Positions 1-7,150 of a stretch of DNA of 7,886 nucleotides are shown here, in pieces. The DNA is taken from NCBI GenBank assembly GCA_949284665.1, contig CASDWR010000155.1:1-7886 (forward strand), given 5' to 3'. The notes below the pieces were generated by a model. It was given only the letters and a program-made list of their open reading frames with translations, was not told the origin of the DNA and searched no databases. Every line of letters begins with the position of its first letter. The stretch's first letter is position 1. The stretch comes from an uncultured Rikenellaceae bacterium (GTDB lineage Bacteria; Bacteroidota; Bacteroidia; Bacteroidales; Rikenellaceae). Position numbers and translations under genes: made by a program.

Positions 1-42
1 AACTACTAACCCAAACTTAAATAAATGAAGAAACCTTTTAGC

Positions 43-64
43 CGTATGCCCTTGCGGGCCTACG
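43..64. other. Hairpin in the left leader region
   Basis: CGTA (43-46) and GCCC (48-51) pair with GGGC (56-59) and TACG (61-64). One T/C mismatch interrupts the stem and the loop is TTGC. No T-run follows on either strand, so it is not a convincing intrinsic terminator. It could be an RNA structure belonging to something that begins left of the window, or chance. The rest of 1-255 is AT-rich and holds no gene I can support; a 51-codon ORF at 25-180 shows no recognisable features. Confidence 0.35.
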
Positions 65-220
65 ACGCCGGATTAAAAGACAAAGAGCGTGCCAAATTGC
101 CTCACTCCCCGCTCCGGCTTTCTGCATTTACTATAATAACGTCCGAAATAAAGATTAATTGTCCGGGGCCCAAGAAATAATCGTGTTTTTTCAAAAGATT
201 TTTCGTTTTTGCACAGATGT

Positions 221-235
221 TGCATGAAGCATGCA
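221..235. repeat. Small inverted repeat upstream of the PepSY-like gene
   Basis: TGCATG (221-226) and CATGCA (230-235) form a perfect 6-bp inverted repeat around AAG. It ends 20 bp before the start codon at 256. The position would suit an operator or a small 5' UTR hairpin, but nothing else identifies a regulator. No clear TAnnTTTG promoter element is visible nearby. Confidence 0.3.
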
Positions 236-255
236 GACAATAAAACCGAAAAAGC

Positions 256-690
256 ATGAAAAAATTTTTACTCATTGCCATCGCGACGATTTTCTCCGTC
301 GCACTGCTCAAAGCCGGCGACGAAAGACACATTACCTTCCAACAACTGCCGGCTCCGGCACAGACGTTTATAAAAAACTATTTCTCCGTCAACGACATCG
401 CTTCGGTCAAAATAAGACACGACCGTATGAAAGAGTACAAGGTCCTCTTCAAAAACGGGAGCAAGGTCGATTTCGATGCCCATGGCGAATGGATCAAAAT
501 CAAAACCCGCGACAAGGGAATTCCCAAAAAGGCAATTCCAGTACATGTACTGGTATATGTTCACGAAAACTATCCGCAAAATCTCATCATGGAGATCGAA
601 CGGCACGGGAAACGCCACACCGTCGAACTGTCAAACGGCATAGAATTGAAGTTCAATTCAAAGGGTGAACTTGTAAAAATAGACGACTGA
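256..690 (+). CDS. Secreted PepSY-like domain protein
   Basis: A 144-residue protein beginning MKKFLLIAIATIFSV and ending GELVKIDD. Residues 1-20 form a signal peptide: two lysines, a hydrophobic core, and a likely cleavage after Ala20 (LKA|GDE). The mature part looks like two similar alpha-beta modules. Residues 24-83 contain LPAPAQTFIKNYF, then KVDFDAHGEWIKI. Residues 88-144 contain IPVHVLVYVHENYP, then ELKFNSKGELVKIDD. This helix-then-FDxxGEW/FNSKGEL pattern is typical of the small periplasmic PepSY-like (DUF2874) proteins common in Bacteroidetes. Their exact role is not established; binding or inhibitory roles have been suggested from structural similarity. The ATG at 256 is preceded by an A-rich leader, as usual in this phylum, and alone places the signal peptide at the N-terminus. 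The gene stands alone, convergent with def, and ends before a strong terminator. The family call is by eye. Confidence 0.78.
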   Translation: MKKFLLIAIATIFSVALLKAGDERHITFQQLPAPAQTFIKNYFSVNDIASVKIRHDRMKEYKVLFKNGSKVDFDAHGEWIKIKTRDKGIPKKAIPVHVLVYVHENYPQNLIMEIERHGKRHTVELSNGIELKFNSKGELVKIDD

Positions 691-710
691 CACGCTCGTG
701 TGCCACATAC

Positions 711-748
711 GAAAAACACCGCCCCGCACGCTTGGGACGGTGTTTTTC
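711..748. terminator. Bidirectional intrinsic terminator
   Basis: GAAAAACACCG (711-721) is the exact reverse complement of CGGTGTTTTTC (738-748). CCC (723-725) can also pair with GGG (734-736), leaving one C/A mismatch and loop GCACGCTT. The stem has an A-run on one side and a T-run on the other, so it can work on both strands. It lies 20 bp past the PepSY-like stop. It could also stop transcription arriving from def, whose stop is about 200 bp away. The remaining stretch, 749-952, shows no gene, RNA or repeat that I can support. Confidence 0.85.
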
Positions 749-952
749 ATCTGCGGGGAATCGGGGTCACAGGGAAAGCCGTAGTATTCCTATCCATTAA
801 TCCCGTCACTTTGCGGGAACCGCTCTTATTTGCCATACGAGGATAAATTTCTCTTCCGGGGATCGGGAACTCGCCTCCGTTATCAGACTACCTCGAACCC
901 GCCCCGCAAGGAGATTCTCACCCAATTAATTCATACCCCCATCCGCAGGGAT

Positions 953-1507
953 TTACCGGGTAAGTTTGGTTCGATAGGCTGCCGAATATTTTCCACGTGC
1001 CATCGCTGCCAGTTTGTTACGGATCAACGTTCGGCGCAAGGGCGACAGGTGATCGGTGAAAACCACACCATCAATATGGTCATACTCATGCTGCACGGCA
1101 CGTGCCCGCCATCCATCCAGTTCTTCGTCATGGGGCGTAAAATGCTCGTCGAAATAGCGGATGCGTATCCTCTCGGGACGATACACCTCCTCGTGCAAAC
1201 CGGGCAACGACAAACAACCCTCTCCCATCAATACCTCCTCGTCCGAAACCTCATAAATCTCAGGGTTCACGAAAACCCGCCTGAATCCGCCAGCCGCCGG
1301 ATCGTCCGAGGCAAAAGGCGAAACATCAACCACAAAAAGCCGCAGACTCTTCCCGATCTGAGGAGCAGCAAGGCCCACCCCGTCCGAAGCATACATCGTC
1401 TCGAACATGTCTGCAACCAACTGTTCCAGATTCGGATACTCCTGTGTCACAGGCTCCGCCTCACTTCGGAGAACCGAAGAACCATAAATATAAATCGGAT
1501 ATACCAT
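953..1507 (-). CDS. def: Peptide deformylase
   Basis: A 184-residue metalloenzyme that removes the N-terminal formyl group from nascent proteins in the cytoplasm. All three family motifs are intact: motif 1 GVGLAAPQIG (43-52), motif 2 EGCLSLPG (96-103), and motif 3 QHEYDHIDG (139-147). The expected metal ligands are Cys98, His140 and His144, with Glu141 as the catalytic acid; Gln50 and Leu99 are the other conserved pocket residues. Residues 63-74 (PFASDDPAAGGF) form a short insertion between core strands, and the length is normal for a bacterial deformylase. The ATG follows the ruvX stop after only 16 bp, behind an A-rich leader, so the two genes are probably co-transcribed. In many Bacteroidetes a TPR-protein gene follows def (recalled, not checked); here 953 is followed instead by about 260 bp of non-coding DNA and a convergent gene. 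Confidence 0.97.
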   Translation of the reverse strand: MVYPIYIYGSSVLRSEAEPVTQEYPNLEQLVADMFETMYASDGVGLAAPQIGKSLRLFVVDVSPFASDDPAAGGFRRVFVNPEIYEVSDEEVLMGEGCLSLPGLHEEVYRPERIRIRYFDEHFTPHDEELDGWRARAVQHEYDHIDGVVFTDHLSPLRRTLIRNKLAAMARGKYSAAYRTKLTR

Positions 1508-1523
1508 AACCGCCTGTTTTTTA

Positions 1524-1961
1524 TTATCTTTTTTTCTTCATCTCATCGTATGCCCTGCTCTCCATAAAATCCTGAAGGATGATCGTGGCGCTGATACGGT
1601 CGACAACCGCCTTGTCACGTCGCCGCATTTTCGACATTCCACCGTCAAGCATTGCCTTGTGAGCCAGCACCGATGTAAAACGTTCGTCGAAATAAACCAC
1701 TTCGAGTTCCGGGAATTCACGTCGCAGCCGCGCCACAAACGGTTCGATCAGACCAAACGATTCACTCGGTTCCCCATCCATGCGCAACGGCTTCCCCACG
1801 ACAATCAGTTCCACATCGTTCGTGGCAAGGTAACGCTTCAAATAGGTCATCAATCCGACCGTGGCAACCGTATCCAAAGCCCCCGCAATCAGATGCAACG
1901 GATCACTGACCGCCAGCCCCGTACGTTTCGCTCCGAAATCTATCGCCAAAATTCTACCCAT
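1524..1961 (-). CDS. ruvX: RuvX/YqgF-family RNase H-fold nuclease
   Basis: A 145-residue protein of the YqgF/RuvX family, annotated as putative pre-16S rRNA nuclease or Holliday-junction resolvase. In E. coli the family is linked to maturation of the 16S rRNA 5' end. The RNase H-like acidic triad is visible: Asp8 in AIDFG (6-10), Glu93 in FDERFTS (91-97), and Asp121 in KAVVDRISA (117-125). The conserved VVGKPLRMDG segment (54-63) lies between them. The C-terminus ends in a basic helix and KKKR. I chose the ATG at 1961. An in-frame TTG at 1991 would add ten residues, but it overlaps the predicted -7 promoter element and lies outside the conserved fold. The gene is first in a unit with def and diverges from glyS. 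Confidence 0.95.
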   Translation of the reverse strand: MGRILAIDFGAKRTGLAVSDPLHLIAGALDTVATVGLMTYLKRYLATNDVELIVVGKPLRMDGEPSESFGLIEPFVARLRREFPELEVVYFDERFTSVLAHKAMLDGGMSKMRRRDKAVVDRISATIILQDFMESRAYDEMKKKR

Positions 1962-1988
1962 TTTTCCGAAAAACGTATTTTCCGTATG

Positions 1989-1996
1989 CAAAGGTA
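1989..1996 (-). promoter_or_regulatory. Predicted -7 promoter element for ruvX-def
   Basis: On the minus strand these bases read TACCTTTG, a full match to the Bacteroidetes -7 consensus TAnnTTTG. Transcription would start near 1985, leaving a leader of about 24 nt before the ruvX ATG. No good TTTG -33 element sits at the preferred distance, so this rests on the -7 match and its position. Confidence 0.5.
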
Positions 1997-2028
1997 CGTT
2001 TTTATACGAACGTTTGAAAAAATATTCC

Positions 2029-2036
2029 TACATTTG
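2029..2036 (+). promoter_or_regulatory. Predicted -7 promoter element for the glyS operon
   Basis: TACATTTG matches TAnnTTTG exactly. Transcription would start near 2043, giving a 5' UTR of about 50 nt before the glyS ATG at 2093. A TTTG at 2013-2016 is present but closer than the usual -33 spacing. The element faces away from the ruvX promoter only 32 bp to its left. Confidence 0.5.
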
Positions 2037-2092
2037 TAAATTATTGCAATATTCGAAACTTCATTCGATTTACACAAATTCAACCGAAACAA

Positions 2093-3634
2093 ATGACACA
2101 GGACGAACTATTCAAAAAACTGGTCGCACATTCGAAAGAGTACGGATTCATTTTCCCCTCAAGTGAGATTTACGACGGTTTGAGTGCCGTATACGATTAC
2201 GGACAAATGGGCGTGGAGCTGAAAAACAACATAAAAAAATATTGGTGGGATTCGATGGTCAAGCTGCACGACAACATCGTAGGGATCGATGCAGCTATTT
2301 TCATGCATCCCCGTACCTGGGAAGCCTCGGGTCACGTGAGTGCCTTCAACGATCCTTTGATCGACAACCGAGACTCCAAAAAACGGTACCGCGCCGATGT
2401 ACTCCTTGAAGAGTGGCTGGCCAAACAGGATGAGAAAATCGAAAAAGAGGTAGCCAAAGCACGCAAACGCTTCGGCGACAGCTTCGACGAAACGCAGTAT
2501 CGCAATACCAGTCCCCGGGTGCTCGAAACAGCAGCCAAACGCGACGAGATCCATCGCCGGATGGTCCAGGCCATGAACGATAACGACCTGAACGAATTAC
2601 GGCAATTGATCCTCGACTGCGAAATCGTATGTCCCATATCCGGAACACGCAACTGGACAGAAGTACGCCAGTTCAACCTGATGTTCGAAACCAAAATCGG
2701 TTCGGTAAGCGAAGGAGCCAGCACCATCTACCTGCGCCCCGAAACCGCACAGGGCATATTCGTCAATTTCCTCAACGTACAGAAAACCGGCCGTATGAAG
2801 ATCCCCTTTGGTATCGCACAGATCGGCAAGGCTTTCCGCAATGAAATCGTCGCACGACAGTTCATTTTCCGCATGCGGGAATTCGAACAGATGGAAATGC
2901 AGTTCTTCGTACGACCGGGCGAAGAGATGAAGTGGTGGAACAAGTGGAAAGAGACTCGCATGAGCTGGCATCGCGCCCTCGGTTTCGGAGACGACAATTA
3001 CCGCTTCCACGACCACGAAAAACTCGCCCACTACGCCAATGCGGCCACCGATATCGAATTCAATTTCCCATTCGGATTCAAGGAAGTGGAGGGAATCCAT
3101 TCCCGTACCGATTTCGATCTGGGGAACCACCAAAAATTCTCAGGACGGAAAATACAGTACTTCGATCCGGAAACCGGCGAAAGTTATGTCCCCTATGTCG
3201 TAGAGACTTCCATCGGTGTCGACCGAATGGTTCTTCAGGTACTTTCAGCTGCCTATCGGGAAGAAAAACTCGACAACGGAGAAGATCGTGTCGTATTGGC
3301 AATCCCTGCACCGCTCGCACCGGTCAAAGCAGCCATTCTCCCGCTCGTCAAGAAAGACGGACTCCCCGAAATGGGCCACCGTATCAAAGATATGCTCAAA
3401 TACGACTACAACGTCCAGTACGACGAGAAAGACAGCATCGGGAAACGTTACCGCCGACAGGATGCCATCGGTACCCCGTTCTGCATAACCGTCGATCACC
3501 AAAGCCTCGAAGATGACACGGTTACCGTACGTCAACGCGATACGATGGAGCAACAACGTGTCGCCATATCCGAATTGCCCGCTCTTATCGAACAGGCTGT
3601 CGGACTGCGTCGGCTTTTCGACAAGATCATTTAA
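2093..3634 (+). CDS. glyS: Glycyl-tRNA synthetase, class II homodimeric type
   Basis: A 513-residue enzyme that charges tRNA-Gly with glycine using ATP in the cytoplasm. It belongs to the single-chain, eukaryote-like alpha2 type, not the two-subunit GlyQ/GlyS type. The N-terminus carries the family's SKEYGFIFPSSEIY (14-27). RPETAQG (215-221) is the signature that lines the glycine pocket. Class II motif 2 is FRNEI (248-252) with the following arginine-rich strand. Motif 3 is GVDRMVL (375-381). Residues from about 400 to the end, starting VVLAIPAPLAPVKAA, form the alpha-beta anticodon-binding domain. The central insertion with EKIEKEVAKARKRFGDSFDETQYRN is charged and probably helical. The length is normal. 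The ATG follows an A-rich leader. The gene opens a five-gene unit, with coaD 12 bp downstream. Confidence 0.98.
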   Translation: MTQDELFKKLVAHSKEYGFIFPSSEIYDGLSAVYDYGQMGVELKNNIKKYWWDSMVKLHDNIVGIDAAIFMHPRTWEASGHVSAFNDPLIDNRDSKKRYRADVLLEEWLAKQDEKIEKEVAKARKRFGDSFDETQYRNTSPRVLETAAKRDEIHRRMVQAMNDNDLNELRQLILDCEIVCPISGTRNWTEVRQFNLMFETKIGSVSEGASTIYLRPETAQGIFVNFLNVQKTGRMKIPFGIAQIGKAFRNEIVARQFIFRMREFEQMEMQFFVRPGEEMKWWNKWKETRMSWHRALGFGDDNYRFHDHEKLAHYANAATDIEFNFPFGFKEVEGIHSRTDFDLGNHQKFSGRKIQYFDPETGESYVPYVVETSIGVDRMVLQVLSAAYREEKLDNGEDRVVLAIPAPLAPVKAAILPLVKKDGLPEMGHRIKDMLKYDYNVQYDEKDSIGKRYRRQDAIGTPFCITVDHQSLEDDTVTVRQRDTMEQQRVAISELPALIEQAVGLRRLFDKII

Positions 3635-3646
3635 TCCCGTCGCACA

Positions 3647-4117
3647 ATGCTCAAGACCGCTCTCTTCCCCGGATCGTTCGATCCTTTTACGCTCGGGCAT
3701 CAGGCAATCGTCGCCGACGGGCTGAAAATCTTCGACCGAATCATAATCGGTATCGGTTCGAATAACGATAAACGCGGCCTGCTCACCACAGAAAATCGGA
3801 AACGGCTCATCGATGACATTTACAAGGACAACAACCGGGTCGAGACCGTCGTCTACGAAGGCCTGACCGGCACTTTCTGTCGCCGCATGGGAATCTCGTT
3901 CCTGCTGCGCGGCATGCGCAACACGGTAGACTACGAGTACGAACGGAACATGATGCTCATAAACCAAAGACTGTTCCCGGAAATAACCACCGTGCTGCTC
4001 TTTACTCCTCCGGCCTTCGTGGCCATCTCTTCGAGCATGATCCGCGAGATCCTCGCCTTCGGCGGCGACCCCACGGAACTGATGCCCCAAAACATCGACA
4101 TTACCAACTATCTATAA
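3647..4117 (+). CDS. coaD: Phosphopantetheine adenylyltransferase
   Basis: A 156-residue nucleotidyltransferase that joins 4'-phosphopantetheine and ATP to give dephospho-CoA, the penultimate step of CoA synthesis. The N-terminal nucleotide-binding motif is [12 protein letters not shown] (7-18), with Thr15 and His18 of the T/HxGH signature. [12 protein letters not shown] (88-99) is the conserved phosphopantetheine-site segment with Arg88. ISSSMIRE (127-134) is the C-terminal SSS-x-[VI]-[RK] motif that contacts the ATP phosphates. Spacing between motifs agrees with E. coli CoaD as I recall it, and the length is typical. It starts 12 bp after glyS and ends 19 bp before lpxD, so it is very likely translated from the same mRNA. 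Confidence 0.97.
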   Translation: MLKTALFPGSFDPFTLGHQAIVADGLKIFDRIIIGIGSNNDKRGLLTTENRKRLIDDIYKDNNRVETVVYEGLTGTFCRRMGISFLLRGMRNTVDYEYERNMMLINQRLFPEITTVLLFTPPAFVAISSSMIREILAFGGDPTELMPQNIDITNYL

Positions 4118-4136
4118 ACTTCAACCGCAAATCGTC

Positions 4137-5177
4137 ATGAAATTCACTGCCGAAATGTTGGCCGCCGCACTGGGCGGAGAGGTAATCGGGAACAAGGAGA
4201 CCGAGGTCTCCACGTTCGCCAAAATTGAGGAAGGACATCCGGGAGCGCTCTCTTTCCTGGCCAATCCGAAATACGAACATTACATCTATACGACCGCATC
4301 GTCGATCGTCATCGTCAACAAATCGTTCGAACCGCAACAATCGGTCGCAGCAACACTGATCAAGGTGGACGATGCATACGCCTGTTTCGCCAAACTGTTG
4401 GAACTCTATGTAGCCAACAAACCGCGCAAAAAAGGTGTCAGCGATAAGGCTGTTATCGATGCGTCGGCCGAAATCGGACAGAATTGTTATGTGGGGGCCT
4501 ATGCCGTCATCGACTCGGGAGCGAAGGTCGGTGACGGAAGTTGCATCTTCCCCCATGTCTACCTCGGCGACGGGGTGCGTGTCGGACGGAACTGCACCAT
4601 CAATGCGGGTGTTAAAATTTATGAAGGCTGCGTAGTGGGTGACAATGTCATCATCCATGCCGGAGCAGTCATTGGTGCCGATGGATTCGGTTTCGCACCG
4701 AACGAAAATGGAGAATATTCCAAAATTCCACAGATCGGCAACGTGGTGATCGAGGATGACGTAGAGATCGGGGCCAACACCTGCATCGATCGTGCCACCA
4801 TGGGATCGACCATCATACACAAAGGGGTCAAACTGGACAATCTGATTCAGATCGGCCACAACGTAGTGATCGGAGAGAACACGGTCAGTGCCGCACAAGC
4901 AGGCATCGCCGGCACGAGTAAGGTGGGAAGCAACTGCATGTTGGGCGGACAAGTGGGAATCGCCGGTCACCTCCACATCGGTGACCGTGTACAACTCGCG
5001 TCCAAAAGCGGCATTTCCAACAACGTGGCCGATGGCGAAGTGATGATGGGTTATCCCGCCCTGCCTGTCTCGAAGTTCCACCGTGCGAATGCCGTTTTTC
5101 GCAATCTGCCCGAACTGAGCAAAACGGTCTCGAAACTGGAAAAAGAGTTGAAACAACTGCTCGATGCCGAAAAATAG
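4137..5177 (+). CDS. lpxD: UDP-3-O-acylglucosamine N-acyltransferase
   Basis: A 346-residue acyltransferase of lipid A synthesis. It moves a 3-hydroxyacyl chain from acyl carrier protein to the 2-amino group of UDP-3-O-acylglucosamine, at the cytoplasmic side of the inner membrane. Residues 1 to about 100 form the LpxD N-terminal uridine-binding domain (note [16 protein letters not shown]). Roughly 105-300 are hexapeptide repeats of a left-handed beta helix, many of the form [IV]G-x-x-[CV]-x-[IV]. The expected catalytic histidine is His241 in [22 protein letters not shown] and [27 protein letters not shown] are further LpxD signatures. The C-terminal helix [17 protein letters not shown] suits trimer packing. 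The gene is not next to lpxA or lpxC here, although lipid A genes are often clustered. Confidence 0.97.
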   Translation: MKFTAEMLAAALGGEVIGNKETEVSTFAKIEEGHPGALSFLANPKYEHYIYTTASSIVIVNKSFEPQQSVAATLIKVDDAYACFAKLLELYVANKPRKKGVSDKAVIDASAEIGQNCYVGAYAVIDSGAKVGDGSCIFPHVYLGDGVRVGRNCTINAGVKIYEGCVVGDNVIIHAGAVIGADGFGFAPNENGEYSKIPQIGNVVIEDDVEIGANTCIDRATMGSTIIHKGVKLDNLIQIGHNVVIGENTVSAAQAGIAGTSKVGSNCMLGGQVGIAGHLHIGDRVQLASKSGISNNVADGEVMMGYPALPVSKFHRANAVFRNLPELSKTVSKLEKELKQLLDAEK

Positions 5178-5229
5178 CAACGGCTTTTCGCAGACATGCG
5201 GAAACCGACACACGCTTTTACAATCGCCA

Positions 5230-5847
5230 ATGCCGCAACAAAACGCCGCACGCATCATCATGGGTATCGATCCCGGCACAAACCGCATGGGGTATGGGGT
5301 ACTGGATGTCCGGGACAAAAAGCCTCGGTGCATTGTCCTGGGTGATATCGACCTCGGCAAGTTGAAGGATCCGTATGAAAAACTGCACCATATTTTCGAA
5401 CGGGTATCAGCATTGATAGACGCCTATACACCCGATGAGGTGGCTTTGGAGTCGCCCTTTTTCGGAGAAAACGTGCAAAGCATGCTGAAACTGGGACGGG
5501 CGCAAGGTGTTGCGATGGCCGCCGCATTACATAAGGGTTGTCCCGTATTCGAATATGCTCCGCGACGCATCAAACAGGCCATTACCGGTCTGGGCGGGGC
5601 TGCCAAGGGACAGGTAGCCGCCATGTTGAAAAACATGCTGGACATCGAATATAACCCTAAGCGACTCGACGCTACGGATGGATTGGCCGTCGCCGTATGC
5701 CACTATTTCCTCACCTCCTCGACCGTCATGCCCCTGACGTCGACACAACGCCACAAAACCTCCCGGTCAAACGACTGGAAAGATTTCCTGCAGCAAAACC
5801 CCGACCGAGTAATCAAAAACAAAAATACCAAAAACGAAAAACGATGA
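5230..5847 (+). CDS. ruvC: Crossover junction endodeoxyribonuclease RuvC
   Basis: A 205-residue Holliday-junction resolvase that nicks four-way junctions after RuvAB branch migration. The four catalytic acids are present: Asp14 (GIDPGT), Glu74 (ALESPFF), and Asp147 and Asp150 (RLDATDGLAVAVCH). His158 follows, near the position of the family's conserved histidine. The tail WKDFLQQNPDRV resembles other Bacteroidetes RuvC proteins. It is followed by a lysine- and asparagine-rich end. I chose the ATG at 5230. An in-frame ATG at 5164 would overlap lpxD by 14 bp and add 22 residues that do not fit the family, whereas 5230 leaves about ten residues before the first strand, as is usual. The ATG at 5260 would leave only three residues before the catalytic Asp. 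The stop overlaps the next start codon. Confidence 0.95.
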   Translation: MPQQNAARIIMGIDPGTNRMGYGVLDVRDKKPRCIVLGDIDLGKLKDPYEKLHHIFERVSALIDAYTPDEVALESPFFGENVQSMLKLGRAQGVAMAAALHKGCPVFEYAPRRIKQAITGLGGAAKGQVAAMLKNMLDIEYNPKRLDATDGLAVAVCHYFLTSSTVMPLTSTQRHKTSRSNDWKDFLQQNPDRVIKNKNTKNEKR

Positions 5848-6872
5848 AAACAAAAATCCGTATCGTCTTGGCCGCGGCTGCCGTGCTGATGGCAGGTTGC
5901 GCAAAAAACACGAGCTACAAAATCACTGGGCATGTCGAAGGACTGGACGGGATGCTATATGTAGGAAACGAATGGCTGGAACCAGATTCGGTACAAGTAA
6001 ACGACGGAAATATCCGTATCGACGGAAACATCGAGGAACCCATGATGTTGCAACTGGTTTCCCCGGAACATGACTGGTTTCAACTGATATTCGTCAATCC
6101 CGGGGACAAAATCCGTATCGAAGGGGATGTCGCGGAACAGACCTTCCAAATCAACGGCTCGAAACTGAATGATCTTCAAAAAGAATTCGCACGCAAAAAC
6201 GATCTGCTGCAACAGGAGTATGCCGATGCCGTCTCGGACGAGGAGCGAGATGCGGTCGTTGACAAATTCAAGGCCGTAGTGAACGATGCCATTGCCGAAA
6301 ACAGCGACAACGTATTCGGTGCATACACGCTGTACGCTTCGATCGAGGGAATGGAACCGGACGAAGCGGAAGCAAAAATCGCCGGATTCACCCCCGAAAT
6401 GCAACAGTGCATCTATCTGACCGAAGCCGCCAAAATTGTCCAGTCGATCAAGAGAACAGCAATCGGCCAGCCTTTTACGGAGATCCGGTTGAACGACAGA
6501 AACGGCAAGCCGATCCTCCTTTCGGACCAGGGCAAAGGGTATGTGTTGATCGATTTTTGGGCATCTTGGTGCGGCCCTTGCATGGCCGAGGTCCCGTTTC
6601 TGAAAGAAGCATACGACCGCTTCCACAGCAAAGGTTTCGAAATATACGGCATCTCTCTCGACCGTGACCAAAAAGCCTGGCTCAATGCAATCGACAAACA
6701 TGGGATGAATTGGATTCACGTATCTCTCATCGGCGACGAAAACAACCCGGTGACACGGGATTATAACGTGCAATACATCCCTTCGAATTTTCTCATCTCT
6801 CCCGAAGGGAAAATCGTGGCCAAAAACCTACGAGGGGAAGAACTCATCGAAAAACTCGAAGAACTTCTCTGA
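5844..6872 (+). CDS. TlpA-like thioredoxin-fold lipoprotein with DUF4369 domain
   Basis: A 342-residue exported protein. MKTKIRIVLAAAAVLMAGC is a lipoprotein signal with lipobox LMAGC, so Cys19 should be lipidated after cleavage. Residues 25 to about 115 (from YKITGHVEG) look like the beta-rich DUF4369 domain often found before thioredoxin domains in Bacteroidetes. Residues 120-210 are helical and charged. The thioredoxin/AhpC-TSA domain runs from about 215, with active site WCGPC (Cys243 and Cys246) and probable cis-Pro313 in YIPSNFLI. The likely role is thiol-disulfide exchange at the envelope; the partner is unknown. The ATG overlaps the ruvC stop as ATGA, and its A-rich leader lies inside the last ruvC codons, suggesting translational coupling. 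An upstream ORF extension to 5697 is rejected because it would bury the signal peptide. Confidence 0.92.
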   Translation: MKTKIRIVLAAAAVLMAGCAKNTSYKITGHVEGLDGMLYVGNEWLEPDSVQVNDGNIRIDGNIEEPMMLQLVSPEHDWFQLIFVNPGDKIRIEGDVAEQTFQINGSKLNDLQKEFARKNDLLQQEYADAVSDEERDAVVDKFKAVVNDAIAENSDNVFGAYTLYASIEGMEPDEAEAKIAGFTPEMQQCIYLTEAAKIVQSIKRTAIGQPFTEIRLNDRNGKPILLSDQGKGYVLIDFWASWCGPCMAEVPFLKEAYDRFHSKGFEIYGISLDRDQKAWLNAIDKHGMNWIHVSLIGDENNPVTRDYNVQYIPSNFLISPEGKIVAKNLRGEELIEKLEELL

Positions 6873-6876
6873 AAAA

Positions 6877-6904
6877 GGCTGATAACCGCATCCGACAATC
6901 AGCC
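6877..6904. other. Hairpin just after the lipoprotein gene
   Basis: GGCTGAT (6877-6883) pairs with ATCAGCC (6898-6904) across a 14-nt loop, starting 4 bp after the stop codon. An A-run precedes it, but no T-run follows. It may be a 3' processing or partial termination structure. A weaker pair, CCTCC (6911-6915) with GGAGG (6926-6930), follows. Confidence 0.35.
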
Positions 6905-6965
6905 GTTCTGCCTCCGGTCCATCAGGGAGGATCATTGGAAATACGATATGAACGACAGGTAAAAC

Positions 6966-7011
6966 AGGGGAAGAGGAGACCGTGCCATATGACGGGATTT
7001 CCTCTTCCCCT
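6966..7011. terminator. Probable terminator of the glyS operon
   Basis: AGGGGAAGAGGA (6966-6977) is the exact reverse complement of TCCTCTTCCCCT (7000-7011). An inner stem CCGT/ACGG (6980-6983 with 6992-6995) closes the loop GCCATATG. The 12-bp stem is strong, but the T-run after it is short (TTTC), so termination strength is uncertain. It lies 93 bp past the end of the last operon gene. On the minus strand the stem is followed by GTTTT, so it could also act in that direction. Confidence 0.55.
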
Positions 7012-7039
7012 TTCATGAGGAGGGCCGGGAACAAGCCCC

Positions 7040-7063
7040 CCGCATAACGAGGACAATATGCGG
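7040..7063. other. Inverted repeat in the gene-free stretch
   Basis: CCGCATA (7040-7046) pairs with TATGCGG (7057-7063) around a 10-nt loop. No T-run follows on either strand. It is one of several hairpins in the gene-free stretch 6873-7150, for which I see no credible ORF. Confidence 0.35.
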
Positions 7064-7150
7064 AACAATGAACGGTCCGGAACATAAAACCCCTGCACCT
7101 CACATATCGGCAACAGAAATCCGGTTTTTCAAACTTTTTTCGAAAAAAAA

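Noticed and set aside
12..19. TAAGTTTG on the minus strand, a TAnnTTTG promoter match at the left edge
   Set aside because: No -33 element lies at the right distance and any gene it would serve is outside the window, so it cannot be supported.
25..180. A 51-codon ORF (MKKPFSRMPLRAYDAG...) on the plus strand
   Set aside because: It has no signal peptide, domain or recognisable family, contains the hairpin at 43-64, and is short enough to arise by chance. The A-rich bases before its ATG are the only point in favour.
749..952. Possible relic of a gene or an RNA downstream of def
   Set aside because: All frames I read are interrupted, no cloverleaf forms, and only weak hairpins are present. I see nothing nameable here.
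830..1567. A long plus-strand ORF opposite def
   Set aside because: It begins with TTG and has no protein-like character. The minus strand encodes an intact deformylase with all catalytic motifs, so this is a shadow frame.
1962..1991. A longer RuvX start at TTG
   Set aside because: It coincides with the predicted -7 promoter element, so the codon would lie upstream of transcription, and the extra residues precede the first strand of the conserved fold.
5164..5229. A longer RuvC start at the ATG inside the end of lpxD
   Set aside because: The extra 22 residues do not resemble the RuvC N-terminus, and family members have only a few residues before the catalytic GIDPGT strand.
4101..5360. A 419-codon antisense ORF opposite lpxD and the ruvC start
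   Set aside because: The plus strand carries unmistakable lpxD and ruvC. Long antisense frames of this kind arise when codon bias avoids TTA, CTA and TCA in the real frame. Other long antisense frames at 3245-4090 and 5955-6773 are rejected for the same reason.
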